Positions 7,167-15,975 of a stretch of DNA of 42,727 bases are shown one piece after another. The position numbers and the translations under genes were made by a program. The stretch comes from Microbacterium album (GTDB lineage: Bacteria; Actinomycetota; Actinomycetes; Actinomycetales; Microbacteriaceae): the NCBI RefSeq assembly GCF_014643695.1, contig NZ_BMJY01000019.1:6820-49546 (forward strand). Direction: 5' to 3'. The notes beneath the pieces were generated by a model. It was not told the DNA's origin and did no database searches. It saw only the letters and a program-made list of their open reading frames with translations. Each line of letters begins with the position of its first letter. Position 1 is the stretch's first letter.

Positions 7167-7196
7167 ATTGTGACCGGGCGTGTCGTCATATGTCAA
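7167..7196 (-). promoter_or_regulatory. Sigma-70-type promoter for the winged-helix regulator
   Basis: On the minus strand, TTGACA (7196-7191) and CACAAT (7172-7167) are separated by 18 bases. This is one of the few consensus-like promoters in the window. Transcription would start near 7160. The 6842-7247 gap of about 400 bp therefore holds this promoter, a long regulator leader with the cysteine-rich mini-ORF, and the short plus-strand promoter zone of the gene at 7248. Confidence 0.6.
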
Positions 7197-7247
7197 CCTG
7201 GCGGCCCGCTGTCGTGCCGCTGTGACGAAAGATGACAGGGTGCCGAC

Positions 7248-7799
7248 ATGAGGCTGTGGTCGCTGCACCCGGGCCTGCTGGACCGGCAGGGGCTGACCGC
7301 GTGCTGGCGCGAGGCGCTGCTGGCCCAGGCGGTACTGGGCGGCGGCACGCGCGGCTACACGGCACACCCGCAGCTGGTCCGGTTCCGGGAGCACGCGGAT
7401 CCGCTCGCCGCGGTCGGCGCGTACCTCGCGGGCGTCCGCGAGGAGGCCCTGCGGCGCGGCTACCGCTTCGACGCGACCCGCATCGTGCGGATGCCCGGCA
7501 CGCCGGTCGCGCGGATCCCGCTGCCGTCGGGGCAGCTCGAGTTCGAGTGGCGGCACCTCCAGGACAAGCTCGCGGCGCGGGCGCCCGAGGTCCACGCGCG
7601 CAACCGGCGGCACGGTGCGCCCCGCGCGCACCCGCTGTTCGTCGTCGTCCCCGGCCCGGTCGCGGCGTGGGAGCGCGCCGCCCCGCCGGCCGAACCGGCC
7701 CGTCCCGAACCGCCCCGTCCCGAGTCGCCCCGTCCCGAGTCACCCCGTCCGGAGCCACCCGCTCGCCCCGAGTCGCCCCCAGCCCGAGGAGCCGCATGA
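7248..7799 (+). CDS. Pyrimidine dimer DNA glycosylase / endonuclease V family protein
   Basis: 183 residues from ATG 7248. The N-terminus MRLWSLHPGLLDRQGLTACW, then REALLAQAVLGG, HPQLVRF, GAYLAGVREEA and RGYRFD, is the pattern of the Pyr_excise family (T4 endonuclease V-like). Such enzymes cut the N-glycosidic bond at UV-induced cyclobutane pyrimidine dimers and nick the backbone. About 145 residues are well formed. The last 40 are a PRPESPRPESPRPEPP-type proline repeat from a 15-bp microsatellite at about 7699-7785, probably disordered and variable. The stop overlaps the start of the MMPL gene (ATGA). The SbcCD genes downstream add to a loose DNA-repair context. Confidence 0.75.
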   Translation: MRLWSLHPGLLDRQGLTACWREALLAQAVLGGGTRGYTAHPQLVRFREHADPLAAVGAYLAGVREEALRRGYRFDATRIVRMPGTPVARIPLPSGQLEFEWRHLQDKLAARAPEVHARNRRHGAPRAHPLFVVVPGPVAAWERAAPPAEPARPEPPRPESPRPESPRPEPPARPESPPARGAA

Positions 7800-9970
7800 G
7801 CATCCCCCGCACCCGCCGCGAGGCGCGATCCGAGGCGCCGCCGGCGGCGCCGCCCGCCTGGCTGCGCGTGCTGCTGCCGTCCGTGCTGATCGTCGTGTGG
7901 TTCGCGGCCGCGGCGATCGGCGGTCCGTACTTCGGGCGGGTGGACGAGGTGTCGTCCAACGACCGCACGGCGTACCTGCCCGCGACGGCCGAGGCGACCG
8001 AGGTGCAGGAGCGGCTGTCGGGCTTCGCGGACGGCGACGCGATCCCCGCCGTGGTGGTCTTCGCCGCCGACGACGAGCTGACGCCGCAGGACCTCGAGGC
8101 CATCGCGACCGCGCTCGCCGACGCCGCCGACACGGCCGCCGTCGCGGGCGAGGTATCGCCGCCGATCCCGTCCGAGGACGGCCTCGCCGCGCAGGCGTTC
8201 GTGCCGCTGGACGGGGCGGCCGGCGTCGGCGAGGCGACCGCCGAGCTGCGCGAGACGCTGGCCGCGGGCGCGCCCGCCGGCGTGGCGGTGTTCGTGACCG
8301 GGCCGGCGGGCTTCACGAGCGACCTCACCTCGGCGTTCGCCGGCATCGACGGCCTGCTGCTGGGCGTCGCGCTCGCCGCGGTGCTGGTCATCCTCGTGCT
8401 CGTGTACCGGTCGCTGCTGCTGCCTGTCGCGGTGCTCGCCACGAGCATGTTCGCGCTGTGCGTCGCGCTGCTGACCGTCTGGTGGCTCGCCCACGCCGAC
8501 GTCCTGCTGCTGAGCGGGCAGACCCAGGGCATCCTGTTCATCCTGGTGATCGGCGCCGCGACCGACTACGCGCTGCTGTACGTCGCCCGGTACCGGGACG
8601 AGCTCGTGCGCACCCCGCGCCCGTGGACGGCGACGCTGCGGGCACTGCGCGGATCGATCGAGCCGATCGCGGCATCGGGCGGCACCGTGATCGCCGGGCT
8701 GCTGTGCCTGCTGCTGAGCGACCTGCGCTCCAACAGCTCGCTCGGCCCGGTCGCCTCGATCGGCATCGTTTTCGCGATGCTGTCGGCGCTGACGCTGCTG
8801 CCGTCGATCCTGCTGCTGTGCGGGCGCGCGGCGTTCTGGCCGCGCCGGCCCGCCTACGACCCGCACGCCCCGGAGGCGGGCGGCACGGGCGTGTGGGCGC
8901 GCCTGGCCGCGTGGATCGCGCGGCGCCCCCGGCCGATCTGGATCGCCACGGCGGCCGTCCTGGCCCTCGGGTGCGTCGGCGTGACGCAGCTGCAGGCCTC
9001 CGGCGTGCCGCAGTCGGAGCTCGTGCTGGGTGCGTCCGAGGCGCGCGAGGGCCAGCGCGTGCTGGGCGAGCACTTCCCGGACGGATCCGGCAGCCCCGCG
9101 TCGGTGCTCGTGCCCGAGGACCGCATGGACGAGGCCGTGGCCGTGCTGCTCGCGGACGACGGGATCGCGGACGTCGCGGTCGCGGTGGACCGCAGCGGCC
9201 GGACCGCCCCCGTCACCGAGGACGGGATCGGCGCGTTCGGGCCGCCGGGCACGCCGGCGCCCGAGCCCGTCGTGTCGGACGGCGCGGTGCTGCTGCAGGC
9301 GACGCTGACCGACGCCGCGGACTCGGCCGCCGCGGAGGACACCGTCCGCGCGCTGCGCGCCGCGTTCGACGACACCGTGCCGGACGCCCTCGTCGGCGGC
9401 GTGACGGCGACGGACGTCGACACGAACGACGCGTCCATCCGCGACCGCACGCTGATCGTGCCGCTCGTGCTCGTGGTCATCCTGGCGATCCTGATGCTGC
9501 TGCTGCGGTCGGTGCTCGCGCCCGTGCTGCTCGTGGCGACCACGGTGCTGTCGTTCGGCACGGCGATGGGCGTCGCGGGCGTCGTGTTCACGCACGTGCT
9601 CGGGTTCCCCGGCGCCGACCCCGCCGTGCCGCTGTACGGCTTCGTGTTCCTCGTGGCGCTCGGGATCGACTACAACATCTTCCTGATGTCGCGCGTGCGG
9701 GAGGAGGCCCTCGCGCACGGCACGCGCGAGGGCGTGCTGCGCGGGCTGCGGCTCACCGGCGGCATCATCACGTCGGCGGGCCTCGTGCTCGCGGCGACGT
9801 TCACGGCGCTCGCGGTGATCCCCGTGCTGTTCCTGGTGCAGATCGCGTTCATCGTGGCGTTCGGGGTGCTGCTCGACACGTTCGTGGTGCGCTCGCTGCT
9901 CGTGCCCGCGCTCGCGACCGACATCGGCCGCGCGATCTGGTGGCCCTCGCGCCTCGCCCGCGCCCGCTGA
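7796..9970 (+). CDS. MMPL/RND-family membrane transporter
   Basis: 724 residues from ATG 7796, which overlaps the preceding stop. Twelve predicted membrane helices fall in two blocks of six (helix 1 at about residues 22-42, helices 2-6 about 180-350, helix 7 about 380-395, helices 8-12 about 555-715), each block with a large periplasmic-type loop between its first and second helices. Each half has an MMPL proton-relay Asp: ATDYALLY in helix 4 and GIDYNIFLMSR in helix 10. Family members export lipids, siderophores or drugs using the proton gradient. The substrate cannot be deduced here. The overlap with the glycosylase gene suggests one transcript, but a functional link is not obvious. Confidence 0.9.
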   Translation: MSIPRTRREARSEAPPAAPPAWLRVLLPSVLIVVWFAAAAIGGPYFGRVDEVSSNDRTAYLPATAEATEVQERLSGFADGDAIPAVVVFAADDELTPQDLEAIATALADAADTAAVAGEVSPPIPSEDGLAAQAFVPLDGAAGVGEATAELRETLAAGAPAGVAVFVTGPAGFTSDLTSAFAGIDGLLLGVALAAVLVILVLVYRSLLLPVAVLATSMFALCVALLTVWWLAHADVLLLSGQTQGILFILVIGAATDYALLYVARYRDELVRTPRPWTATLRALRGSIEPIAASGGTVIAGLLCLLLSDLRSNSSLGPVASIGIVFAMLSALTLLPSILLLCGRAAFWPRRPAYDPHAPEAGGTGVWARLAAWIARRPRPIWIATAAVLALGCVGVTQLQASGVPQSELVLGASEAREGQRVLGEHFPDGSGSPASVLVPEDRMDEAVAVLLADDGIADVAVAVDRSGRTAPVTEDGIGAFGPPGTPAPEPVVSDGAVLLQATLTDAADSAAAEDTVRALRAAFDDTVPDALVGGVTATDVDTNDASIRDRTLIVPLVLVVILAILMLLLRSVLAPVLLVATTVLSFGTAMGVAGVVFTHVLGFPGADPAVPLYGFVFLVALGIDYNIFLMSRVREEALAHGTREGVLRGLRLTGGIITSAGLVLAATFTALAVIPVLFLVQIAFIVAFGVLLDTFVVRSLLVPALATDIGRAIWWPSRLARAR

Positions 9971-10034
9971 CCGATTGCGCCGGATCCGTCGTGGGGCGGA
10001 TCCGCGCAGCGCCGGGAGGACGTACCCTGGCGTC

Positions 10035-10331
10035 GTGACTGAACTGACGTTCACCAACGACAAGGACGCCTCGCGCTACGAGCTGCGGCGGGGTGACGAC
10101 CTCGTCAGCGTGCTCGACTACCGCGACAACGGACGCACGGTCGCGCTCACGCGGGCGTACACGATCCCGGCGTTCCGCGGGCACGGCTACGCGGGCGAGA
10201 TCACCGAGCGGGCCGTCGCCGACCTCGAGGCGGCCGGCAACCGCACGGTGCTGCCGGTGTGCTGGTACGTCTCGGACTGGTTCGCCGAGCACCCCGAGCG
10301 CGCCGGCATCCTCGAGCAGCGCGCGGGCTGA
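10035..10331 (+). CDS. Small GNAT-like N-acetyltransferase (YidJ type)
   Basis: 98 residues from GTG 10035, chosen because TACCCT (10023-10028) sits six bases upstream as a leaderless promoter. The core AYTIPAFRGHGYAGEITERAVADL is the acetyl-CoA-binding R-G-x-G/A segment of GNATs, and VLPVCWYVSDWFAEHPE is the conserved end of the short YidJ-type subfamily (PF14542). The protein covers the whole of that small family. The substrate is unknown; members are thought to act on small molecules or proteins. It is a monocistronic unit. Confidence 0.8.
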   Translation: MTELTFTNDKDASRYELRRGDDLVSVLDYRDNGRTVALTRAYTIPAFRGHGYAGEITERAVADLEAAGNRTVLPVCWYVSDWFAEHPERAGILEQRAG

Positions 10332-10367
10332 CCCCCGGGCGGCGGGCCCGCGTGCGCGGCGGGCTGC

Positions 10368-10427
10368 GGGCCCGTGTGCGCGACCCGCGCGGCGGGCGCC
10401 GGGCCCGTGTGCGCGACCCGCGCGGCG
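10368..10427. repeat. 27-bp direct repeat, two copies
   Basis: GGGCCCGTGTGCGCGACCCG plus seven more matching bases occurs at 10368-10394 and 10401-10427 (33-bp period), with a partial third unit just upstream (GGGCCCGCGTGCGCGGCGGG). It fills the gap between the GNAT gene and sbcD. No function is apparent. Confidence 0.7.
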
Positions 10428-10468
10428 CCTGACGGGCAATGTCGGAGGCCGTCCTTACCGTGGGTGGT

Positions 10469-11656
10469 ATGCGGATCCTGCACACCTCGGACTGGCACAT
10501 CGGGCGGTCGTTCCACGGCCATCAGACCCTCGATGCGCTGCGCGGCGTGCTCGCCACGCTGACCGAGCAGGTGCGCGAGAACGCGGTGGACGTCGTCGTG
10601 ATCGCGGGCGACGTGTTCGACTCCGCGACGCCCGCCGCGAGCTGCTACACCCTGCTGACGGACGTGCTGCGCGACCTGGGCGCCACGGGCGCGCAGATCG
10701 TGCTCACGAGCGGCAACCACGACAACGCCGCGCGGCTGGGCTTCCTGGCGCCGCTGCTGCGGGACGGGATCCACGTGATCACGGATCCCGCGACGGTCGG
10801 CACGCCCGTGACGCTCCACGACGAGCACGGGCCCGTGCACTTCTACGGCATCCCGTATCTGGAGCCGATCGTCGTGCGCTCGGTGTGGCAGACCGGCGGG
10901 CTGCGCACGCAGGAGCAGGCGCTCACGCACGCCATGGGCCTCGTCGCGGCCGACCGCGCGGCGCGCGGCGGACGGTCGGTCGTCGCGGCGCACTGCTTCG
11001 CGGCGGGCGTGGAGGCCAGCCCCGGGGTCGAGCGGGAGATCCGGCAGGACCTGCGGCAGGGATCGCTGGACGTCGTGCCGCTGTCGGCGTTCGAGGGTCC
11101 CGACTACGTGGCGCTCGGGCACATCCACGGGCGCTCGCGCCTGGCCGAGCACGTCCGCTACAGCGGCGCGCCGCTGCACTACAGCTTCAGCGAGGCCGGC
11201 AAGCCCCGCGGGTCCTGGCTCGTCGACCTGGACGCCGACGGGCTCGCGAGCGTCGAGTGGCTCGACCTGCCCGTGCCGCGCCCGCTCGTGACGCTCCGCG
11301 GCACGCTCGACGAGCTGCTGGCCGCCCCCGCGCACGAGGCGCACGTCGACGCGTGGGTGTGCGCCGTCCTGACCGACGCCACGCCCCAGCCCGAGCCGAT
11401 GCGCCGCCTGCAGCAGCGGTTCCCCCACTGCGCGACCATCCAGCCGGATCCGCAGAACCGTCCCGAGGACGACGGGCTCAGCTACCGCGCGCGCGTCGCC
11501 GCATCCCGCTCCGACAACGAGCTCATCGAGACGTTCCTGGCGCACGTGCGCGAGGGCGAGGGCGCGACGGAGAGCGAGACCGCGGTCATCGCCGACGTGG
11601 TCTCGCGGCGCGCGGCGGAGGAGCGCGCCGACAGCCCGGCGGTGGTGGGCGCATGA
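10469..11656 (+). CDS. sbcD: Exonuclease subunit SbcD
   Basis: 395 residues from ATG 10469, chosen over an upstream ATG at 10439 because the family starts MRILHTSDWHIG and TACCGT (10456-10461) lies seven bases upstream. Metallophosphoesterase motifs are present: D8 and H10 in HTSDWHIG, GDVFD, GNHDN and GHIHGR. SbcD is the Mre11-like nuclease that, with SbcC, opens hairpins and trims DNA ends in an ATP-dependent way. Its stop overlaps the start of sbcC (ATGA), as expected for a two-subunit complex. Confidence 0.95.
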   Translation: MRILHTSDWHIGRSFHGHQTLDALRGVLATLTEQVRENAVDVVVIAGDVFDSATPAASCYTLLTDVLRDLGATGAQIVLTSGNHDNAARLGFLAPLLRDGIHVITDPATVGTPVTLHDEHGPVHFYGIPYLEPIVVRSVWQTGGLRTQEQALTHAMGLVAADRAARGGRSVVAAHCFAAGVEASPGVEREIRQDLRQGSLDVVPLSAFEGPDYVALGHIHGRSRLAEHVRYSGAPLHYSFSEAGKPRGSWLVDLDADGLASVEWLDLPVPRPLVTLRGTLDELLAAPAHEAHVDAWVCAVLTDATPQPEPMRRLQQRFPHCATIQPDPQNRPEDDGLSYRARVAASRSDNELIETFLAHVREGEGATESETAVIADVVSRRAAEERADSPAVVGA

Positions 11657-14600
11657 GGATCCAGCGCATCGAGATCGAGGGGTTCGGGCCGTTCCGCGCC
11701 CGGCAGGAGATCGACCTCGACGCGTATGCCGGCGACGGCATCTTCCTCATCTCCGGGCGCACGGGCGCGGGCAAGTCGAGCATCCTCGACGCCGTCTGCT
11801 TCGCGCTCTACGGATCGGCGCCGCGATACGAGGAGGGTGAGAAGCGCCTCCGCAGCGACCACGCCGAGCCCGACGACCGCACGGAGGTCGCGCTCGAGTT
11901 CACCACCGGCGGGCGGACGTGGCGCATCGAGCGCAGCCCCGACTACCTGCGCCCCAAGAAGCGCGGCGACGGGATGACCCCCCAGGCCGCCACCGCCCGG
12001 ATGTTCGAGCGCGTCGACGGCGCGTGGGAGGGGCGCGCCGCGCGCCCCGTGGACGTCGCCCACCTCGTCGACGAGGTCATCGGGCTCAGCCAGCAGCAGT
12101 TCCTCCAGGTGATCCTGCTCGCGCAGGGCCGCTTCGCGCGGTTCCTCCTCGCGCGCAACGACGAGCGCCAGGCGCTGCTGCGCACGCTGTTCGGCACGCA
12201 GCGCTTCGAGGACTACACGGCCGCGCTCGAGCAGCGCCGCAAGGACGCCGTCGCGCACGTCGAGCGGGGGAGCCAGGCGCTGATCGCCCGGATCGAGCAG
12301 GCCGAGCACACCGCGGCGGGCATCCTCGACGCGGGGATCGACGCGGGTATCGCGACGGGCGAAACCGAGGGTGGAGACGGCGCACGGGCGGAGGCGGCGG
12401 CCGCCGGGAGCGAGCCCGGGCTGGCCGAGCGCATCGCCCGGCTGGAGCGCGCCGCGCTGCGCGCGCGGCACGTCGCCGAGGAGGCGGACGCCGCCGAGCA
12501 GGAGACGGCCAAGGCCCATGCGGCCGCCGAGGCCGAGCACGGCGCCCGCACGGCGCGGCGGGACAAGCAGCGCCGGCGCGACACGGCGCGCGCGACCCTC
12601 GCCGGGCTCGACGCCGAGGCCACCGCGATCGACGCGCTCCGCGCCGAGCTCGATGCCGCCCAGCGCGCCGAGCCCGTGCGCGCCGCCCGCGACGGCGCGC
12701 TACGGGCGCTCGCCGCGCTGGAGGCCGCGAACGATGCCCTCGACGCTGCGCGCGCCGCGTGGGAGATGCGCGGCGAGGTCGAGGATGACGCGCCCTCGCC
12801 GGCCGACCCGGAGGCGCTGGACGCGTACGTCTCGGCCGCCCAGCAGCGCATCGGCGCCTGGCAGCCCGTGCGCGACGTGGAGGCCGGGCTCGACGACGCG
12901 GCCGCCGCGCTCGCCGACCTGCGGGAGCGCGCCGCGGACGCGGCCGCGCGGGCCGCGCGCATCGAGGAGCGCGCCGCCGCGCTGCCGGCCGAGCGGGAGC
13001 GGATCGAAGAGGCGCTCGACCGCGCCACGGCCACGGCCGCGACCGCCGAATCGCATCGGCAGGCCCTGGCGCTGCGGGAGGCGCAGCTCGACGCCGCACG
13101 CGCCGTCGCCGACCTCGCCGCGGCCTACGCCGCCGCCGTCGCGGCCGCGCAGGAGGCGAAGGCGCGCAAGGACGCCGCGGAGGCGCGGCTGGACGAGCTC
13201 CACCGCCGCCGCATCGCCGACATCGCCGGGGAGCTCGCCGAGCAGCTCGCCGACGGCGAGCCGTGCGCGGTGTGCGGGGCCACCGAGCACCCGTCGCCCG
13301 CGCCACGCCGCCACGACCCCGTCACGTCCGACGCGATCGACGCGGCCGAGCGGGACCGCGCCGACGCCGTGCAGGCCGAGGACGCCGCCGCCGGGGCGCG
13401 CCGCGCCGCCGAGCTCGCCCTGCGCGAGGCCGAGGGCCGCGCCGGCGGGCGCGCCGCCGCGGACCTCGAGGCCGAGATCGCAGCGGCGCGGGCCGGACTG
13501 ACCGCCGCGGAGGACGCCGCCGCCGAGCGCGAGCGCCTCGCGGCCGAGCGCACGCGGCTGGAGACCGAGCGGCAGCAGCAGGACGACCGGCGCGCCGCGC
13601 TGATCGCCGAGCGCAGCGACCTGGACGCGCGGATCGCCGCCGGCGCCGAGGCGCTCGAGCGCGATCGCTCGGCGGTGGCCGCCGCGCGCGGCGCCTTCGC
13701 GTCGGTCGCCGCGCGCATCGACGTCGAGCACCGCCTCGTCGCGCTCGCCACGGCGTACGCCGAGGCACAGCGCGCGGCCGTGCGGGCCGAGGCGACCGCC
13801 GTGGACGCGCGCGACCGGCTGCAGGAGGCGGTCGAGGCGGCCGGCTTCGACAGCGCGGACGCCGCGCTCGCCGCGTTGCGCGATGCGGCCGAGCGCGCCG
13901 CGCTCGACGCGCGCATCCGCGAGCACGACGCCGCCCTCGCGGCCACCAAGGCCACGCTCATGGACCTCGAGCTGGAGATCCTGCCCGAGGAGCCCATCGA
14001 CACGGTCGAGAGCGAGCTCGCCCTCGCGGCGGCCAAGGCCGCATGGGGCGACGCCGTCAAGGCGCACACCGAGGCCGCCCAACGCGCCCGCGCGCTCGAG
14101 GACGGCGTCGAGCGCATCCGCTCCGAGCACGAGAAGATCGCCGCCCTCGAGGAGGAGGCCGCCGCGATCCGCCGCCTCGCCGACACGGTCGCCGGGCGCG
14201 CCCCCAACGCCAAGCGCATGAAGCTCGAGACCTTCGTGCTCGCCGCCGAGCTCGAGGAGATCGTCGCTGCCGCGAACCTCCGCCTCGCCGAGATGTCCGG
14301 CGACCGCTACCTGCTGCAGCACACCGACGCGCTCGCCGCCCGCGGCGCCGCGTCCGGCCTCGGCCTCGAGGTCATGGACCGCTTCACCGGACGGGCGCGG
14401 CCCCCGCACTCCCTGTCCGGCGGCGAGACGTTCCTGGCCTCCCTCGCCCTCGCGCTGGGCCTGGCCGAGGTCGTCACCAGCCGCGCCGGCGGCATCCGCC
14501 TCGACACGCTCTTCATCGACGAGGGGTTCGGGTCGCTCGACGCCGAGACGCTCGACACCGCGATGCGCACGCTCGACGAGCTGCGCCAGGGCGGCCGCAC

Positions 14601-14718
14601 CGTGGGCGTCATCAGCCACGTCGAGGCGATGAAGGAGCAGATCCCCGCGCAGCTGCGCGTCGAGCAGACGCCGCAGGGCTGGAGCGTCGTGACCCAGGAC
14701 GCCGCGCTGACCGTCTGA
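11653..14718 (+). CDS. sbcC: Exonuclease subunit SbcC (Rad50-like SMC ATPase)
   Basis: 1021 residues from ATG 11653. The Walker A GRTGAGKS (35-42) and a Q-loop region (SQQQFLQVILLAQGRF) head the N-terminal ATPase half. Long Ala/Glu/Arg-rich coiled coils flank a central zinc hook CAVC (C538, C541). The C-terminal half has the ABC signature LSGGE (921-925), Walker B LDTLFIDEGFGSLD (D956, E957) and the switch His in VISHVE. It powers and positions the SbcD nuclease for hairpin and double-strand-end processing. This may matter locally because the window is rich in long palindromes, which SbcCD attacks. The length is normal for the family. Confidence 0.95.
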   Translation: MRIQRIEIEGFGPFRARQEIDLDAYAGDGIFLISGRTGAGKSSILDAVCFALYGSAPRYEEGEKRLRSDHAEPDDRTEVALEFTTGGRTWRIERSPDYLRPKKRGDGMTPQAATARMFERVDGAWEGRAARPVDVAHLVDEVIGLSQQQFLQVILLAQGRFARFLLARNDERQALLRTLFGTQRFEDYTAALEQRRKDAVAHVERGSQALIARIEQAEHTAAGILDAGIDAGIATGETEGGDGARAEAAAAGSEPGLAERIARLERAALRARHVAEEADAAEQETAKAHAAAEAEHGARTARRDKQRRRDTARATLAGLDAEATAIDALRAELDAAQRAEPVRAARDGALRALAALEAANDALDAARAAWEMRGEVEDDAPSPADPEALDAYVSAAQQRIGAWQPVRDVEAGLDDAAAALADLRERAADAAARAARIEERAAALPAERERIEEALDRATATAATAESHRQALALREAQLDAARAVADLAAAYAAAVAAAQEAKARKDAAEARLDELHRRRIADIAGELAEQLADGEPCAVCGATEHPSPAPRRHDPVTSDAIDAAERDRADAVQAEDAAAGARRAAELALREAEGRAGGRAAADLEAEIAAARAGLTAAEDAAAERERLAAERTRLETERQQQDDRRAALIAERSDLDARIAAGAEALERDRSAVAAARGAFASVAARIDVEHRLVALATAYAEAQRAAVRAEATAVDARDRLQEAVEAAGFDSADAALAALRDAAERAALDARIREHDAALAATKATLMDLELEILPEEPIDTVESELALAAAKAAWGDAVKAHTEAAQRARALEDGVERIRSEHEKIAALEEEAAAIRRLADTVAGRAPNAKRMKLETFVLAAELEEIVAAANLRLAEMSGDRYLLQHTDALAARGAASGLGLEVMDRFTGRARPPHSLSGGETFLASLALALGLAEVVTSRAGGIRLDTLFIDEGFGSLDAETLDTAMRTLDELRQGGRTVGVISHVEAMKEQIPAQLRVEQTPQGWSVVTQDAALTV

Positions 14719-14764
14719 ACCGCGGGCGGCCATTCCGGCCCCGCCGACGCTCTACGCTGGAGGC

Positions 14765-14950
14765 ATGAAGAACAGCTCGATCTGGACCGTCCTGGGCGTG
14801 ATCGCCGCCGTGATGATCGCCTGGTTCGTGATCGAGGCGCTGTTCCGCCTCATGTTCTGGGTCGCCAAGCTCGGCGCGGTCGCGGTCGTCGCCGTCATCG
14901 TGTTCTTCGCCCTGCGGGCCCTGTTCAAGCGATCCGACCGCACCAGCTGA
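14765..14950 (+). CDS. Small membrane protein of unknown function
   Basis: 61 residues from ATG 14765, preceded by GGAGG and by a TACGCT hexamer (14753-14758) six bases before the start. Two hydrophobic helices, WTVLGVIAAVMIAWFVIEAL and VAKLGAVAVVAVIVFFALRAL, are followed by a basic tail (FKRSDRTS). It is monocistronic and not recognised; similar short double-helix proteins are common in Microbacteriaceae. Confidence 0.75.
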   Translation: MKNSSIWTVLGVIAAVMIAWFVIEALFRLMFWVAKLGAVAVVAVIVFFALRALFKRSDRTS

Positions 14951-14959
14951 CCCGCGCGA

Positions 14960-14978
14960 CCCGGATCCCGGATCCGGG
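14960..14978 (+). terminator. Hairpin after the small membrane protein gene
   Basis: CCCGGATC and GATCCGGG form an 8-bp stem with a CCG loop, ten bases after the stop codon. No T-run follows, so termination is possible but not certain. Confidence 0.4.
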
Positions 14979-15036
14979 CTGAGCGATCGCGGCAAGGGGC
15001 TTCCCCTGTCGGCCGGCATCGGTCATACAGTGGGGC

Positions 15037-15642
15037 ATGGCGAACACGACAGGAACCCCAGGAACCATCGTCAGCGTCGTCGGACCCGCCTCCGACCCCT
15101 CGGCGGCCGAGCGCGTGCTCGCGAACCTCGAAGGGCTCGAGGGCGTCGAGACGCTCTCGCTGCGAGACACGGAACCGGCGATCGCCGCGCACCGCATCGC
15201 GGCCGCCACGCGCCCGTGGATCGTCCACGACGCCGACCCCCTCCAGCACGTCGCCGCCGCCTGGGTCGAGCTCTTCGAGGAGCGATCCACGCTCGGCGTG
15301 CTCGAGGTCGAGATCGAGCAGGCGCTCGCGCACTTCGCGGGCGGCACCGCCCTCATGCCCGACTACTACATCGTGCTCGAGCCGGAGGACGCGCCCGACA
15401 CGTGGCGGCACTGGTGGTGCGGCGCCCTCGGCCACCGCGCGCCGCGCCGCATCCTCCCCGCGCGCACACCCGACTCGCCCCTCGACGCCGCCGTGCGCGG
15501 GCTGCTCAAGGCGCTGCCCGCATCCCGCCCCTGGCCGGAGCCCGCGACGTGGCTGCCGGGCCTCGCCTTCGAGGTCCCGGACCGCATCGGCCTCCGCGAC
15601 CGCGCCGAGCCCGGCGGCGACGCGGACGCCCCGTTGGGGTAG
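15037..15642 (+). CDS. Conserved hypothetical protein
   Basis: 201 residues from ATG 15037, with TACAGT (15026-15031) five bases upstream, which suggests leaderless transcription. The protein is acidic and soluble. Features are an N-terminal alpha/beta part (IVSVVGPASDPSAAERVLANL), a Trp/His-rich segment (DTWRHWWCGALGH) and GLAFEVPDRIG near the end. No known domain is recognised. The codon usage fits its neighbours. A dispersed repeat begins at the stop codon, so the last residues (DADAPLG) may be repeat-derived. Confidence 0.65.
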   Translation: MANTTGTPGTIVSVVGPASDPSAAERVLANLEGLEGVETLSLRDTEPAIAAHRIAAATRPWIVHDADPLQHVAAAWVELFEERSTLGVLEVEIEQALAHFAGGTALMPDYYIVLEPEDAPDTWRHWWCGALGHRAPRRILPARTPDSPLDAAVRGLLKALPASRPWPEPATWLPGLAFEVPDRIGLRDRAEPGGDADAPLG

Positions 15643-15717
15643 GGGTGGGGGTCGGTTTCGACTCGCTTCGCTCGCTCAACCCGTTTCGACTCCGCTTCGC
15701 TCCGCTCAACGAGCGGG
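15642..15717. repeat. Dispersed composite repeat, copy with a perfect 76-bp twin
   Basis: This 76-bp block (GGGGTGGGGGTCGG, GTTTCGACTC, CGCTTCGCTCGCTCAACCC, a second GTTTCGACTC, then CGCTCAACGAGCGGG) is identical to 15890-15965. It starts at the stop codon of the preceding gene. Confidence 0.9.
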
Positions 15718-15889
15718 GTAGGGGTGTGTTTCTTTTTTCTCCCACGCGTCGGGCCCCAAGGGGCCGCTCCGCGAGGGAGGCGCTTCGCTTTGCTTCGCGC
15801 GCCGGCGCTTCGCGCCTGGTTGGCGGGCGCACTCGCGCCCGCACGCTCGCTTCGCTCGCACCGGGTTCAGGTGGGTGGGTAAGGGTAGG
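15718..15889. other. 172-bp segment between two identical repeats
   Basis: No gene is seen. The segment holds a T-rich run (TTTCTTTTTT, about 15729-15738), a purine/pyrimidine-skewed block with GGGCCCCAAGGGGCC, several GCTTCGCG motifs and a G-rich end (GGGTGGGTAAGGGTAGGGG). With the flanking 76-bp direct repeats it looks like a unit that could be gained or lost by recombination. Confidence 0.5.
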
Positions 15890-15965
15890 GGGGTGGGGGT
15901 CGGTTTCGACTCGCTTCGCTCGCTCAACCCGTTTCGACTCCGCTTCGCTCCGCTCAACGAGCGGG
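15890..15965. repeat. Dispersed composite repeat, second perfect 76-bp copy
   Basis: Identical to 15642-15717 in the same orientation. Its end (CAACGAGCGGG, 15955-15965) is the exact inverse of the start of the next element (CCCGCTCGTTG, 15976-15986), so the two can fold into one long hairpin. Confidence 0.9.
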
Positions 15966-15975
15966 TGCGCGCTCT

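Noticed and set aside
10093..11652. N-terminal extension of sbcC covering the GNAT and sbcD genes
   Set aside because: It is an out-of-frame reading of sbcD. SbcC homologues start at MRIQRIEIEGFGPF, and ATG 11653 overlaps the sbcD stop in the usual way.
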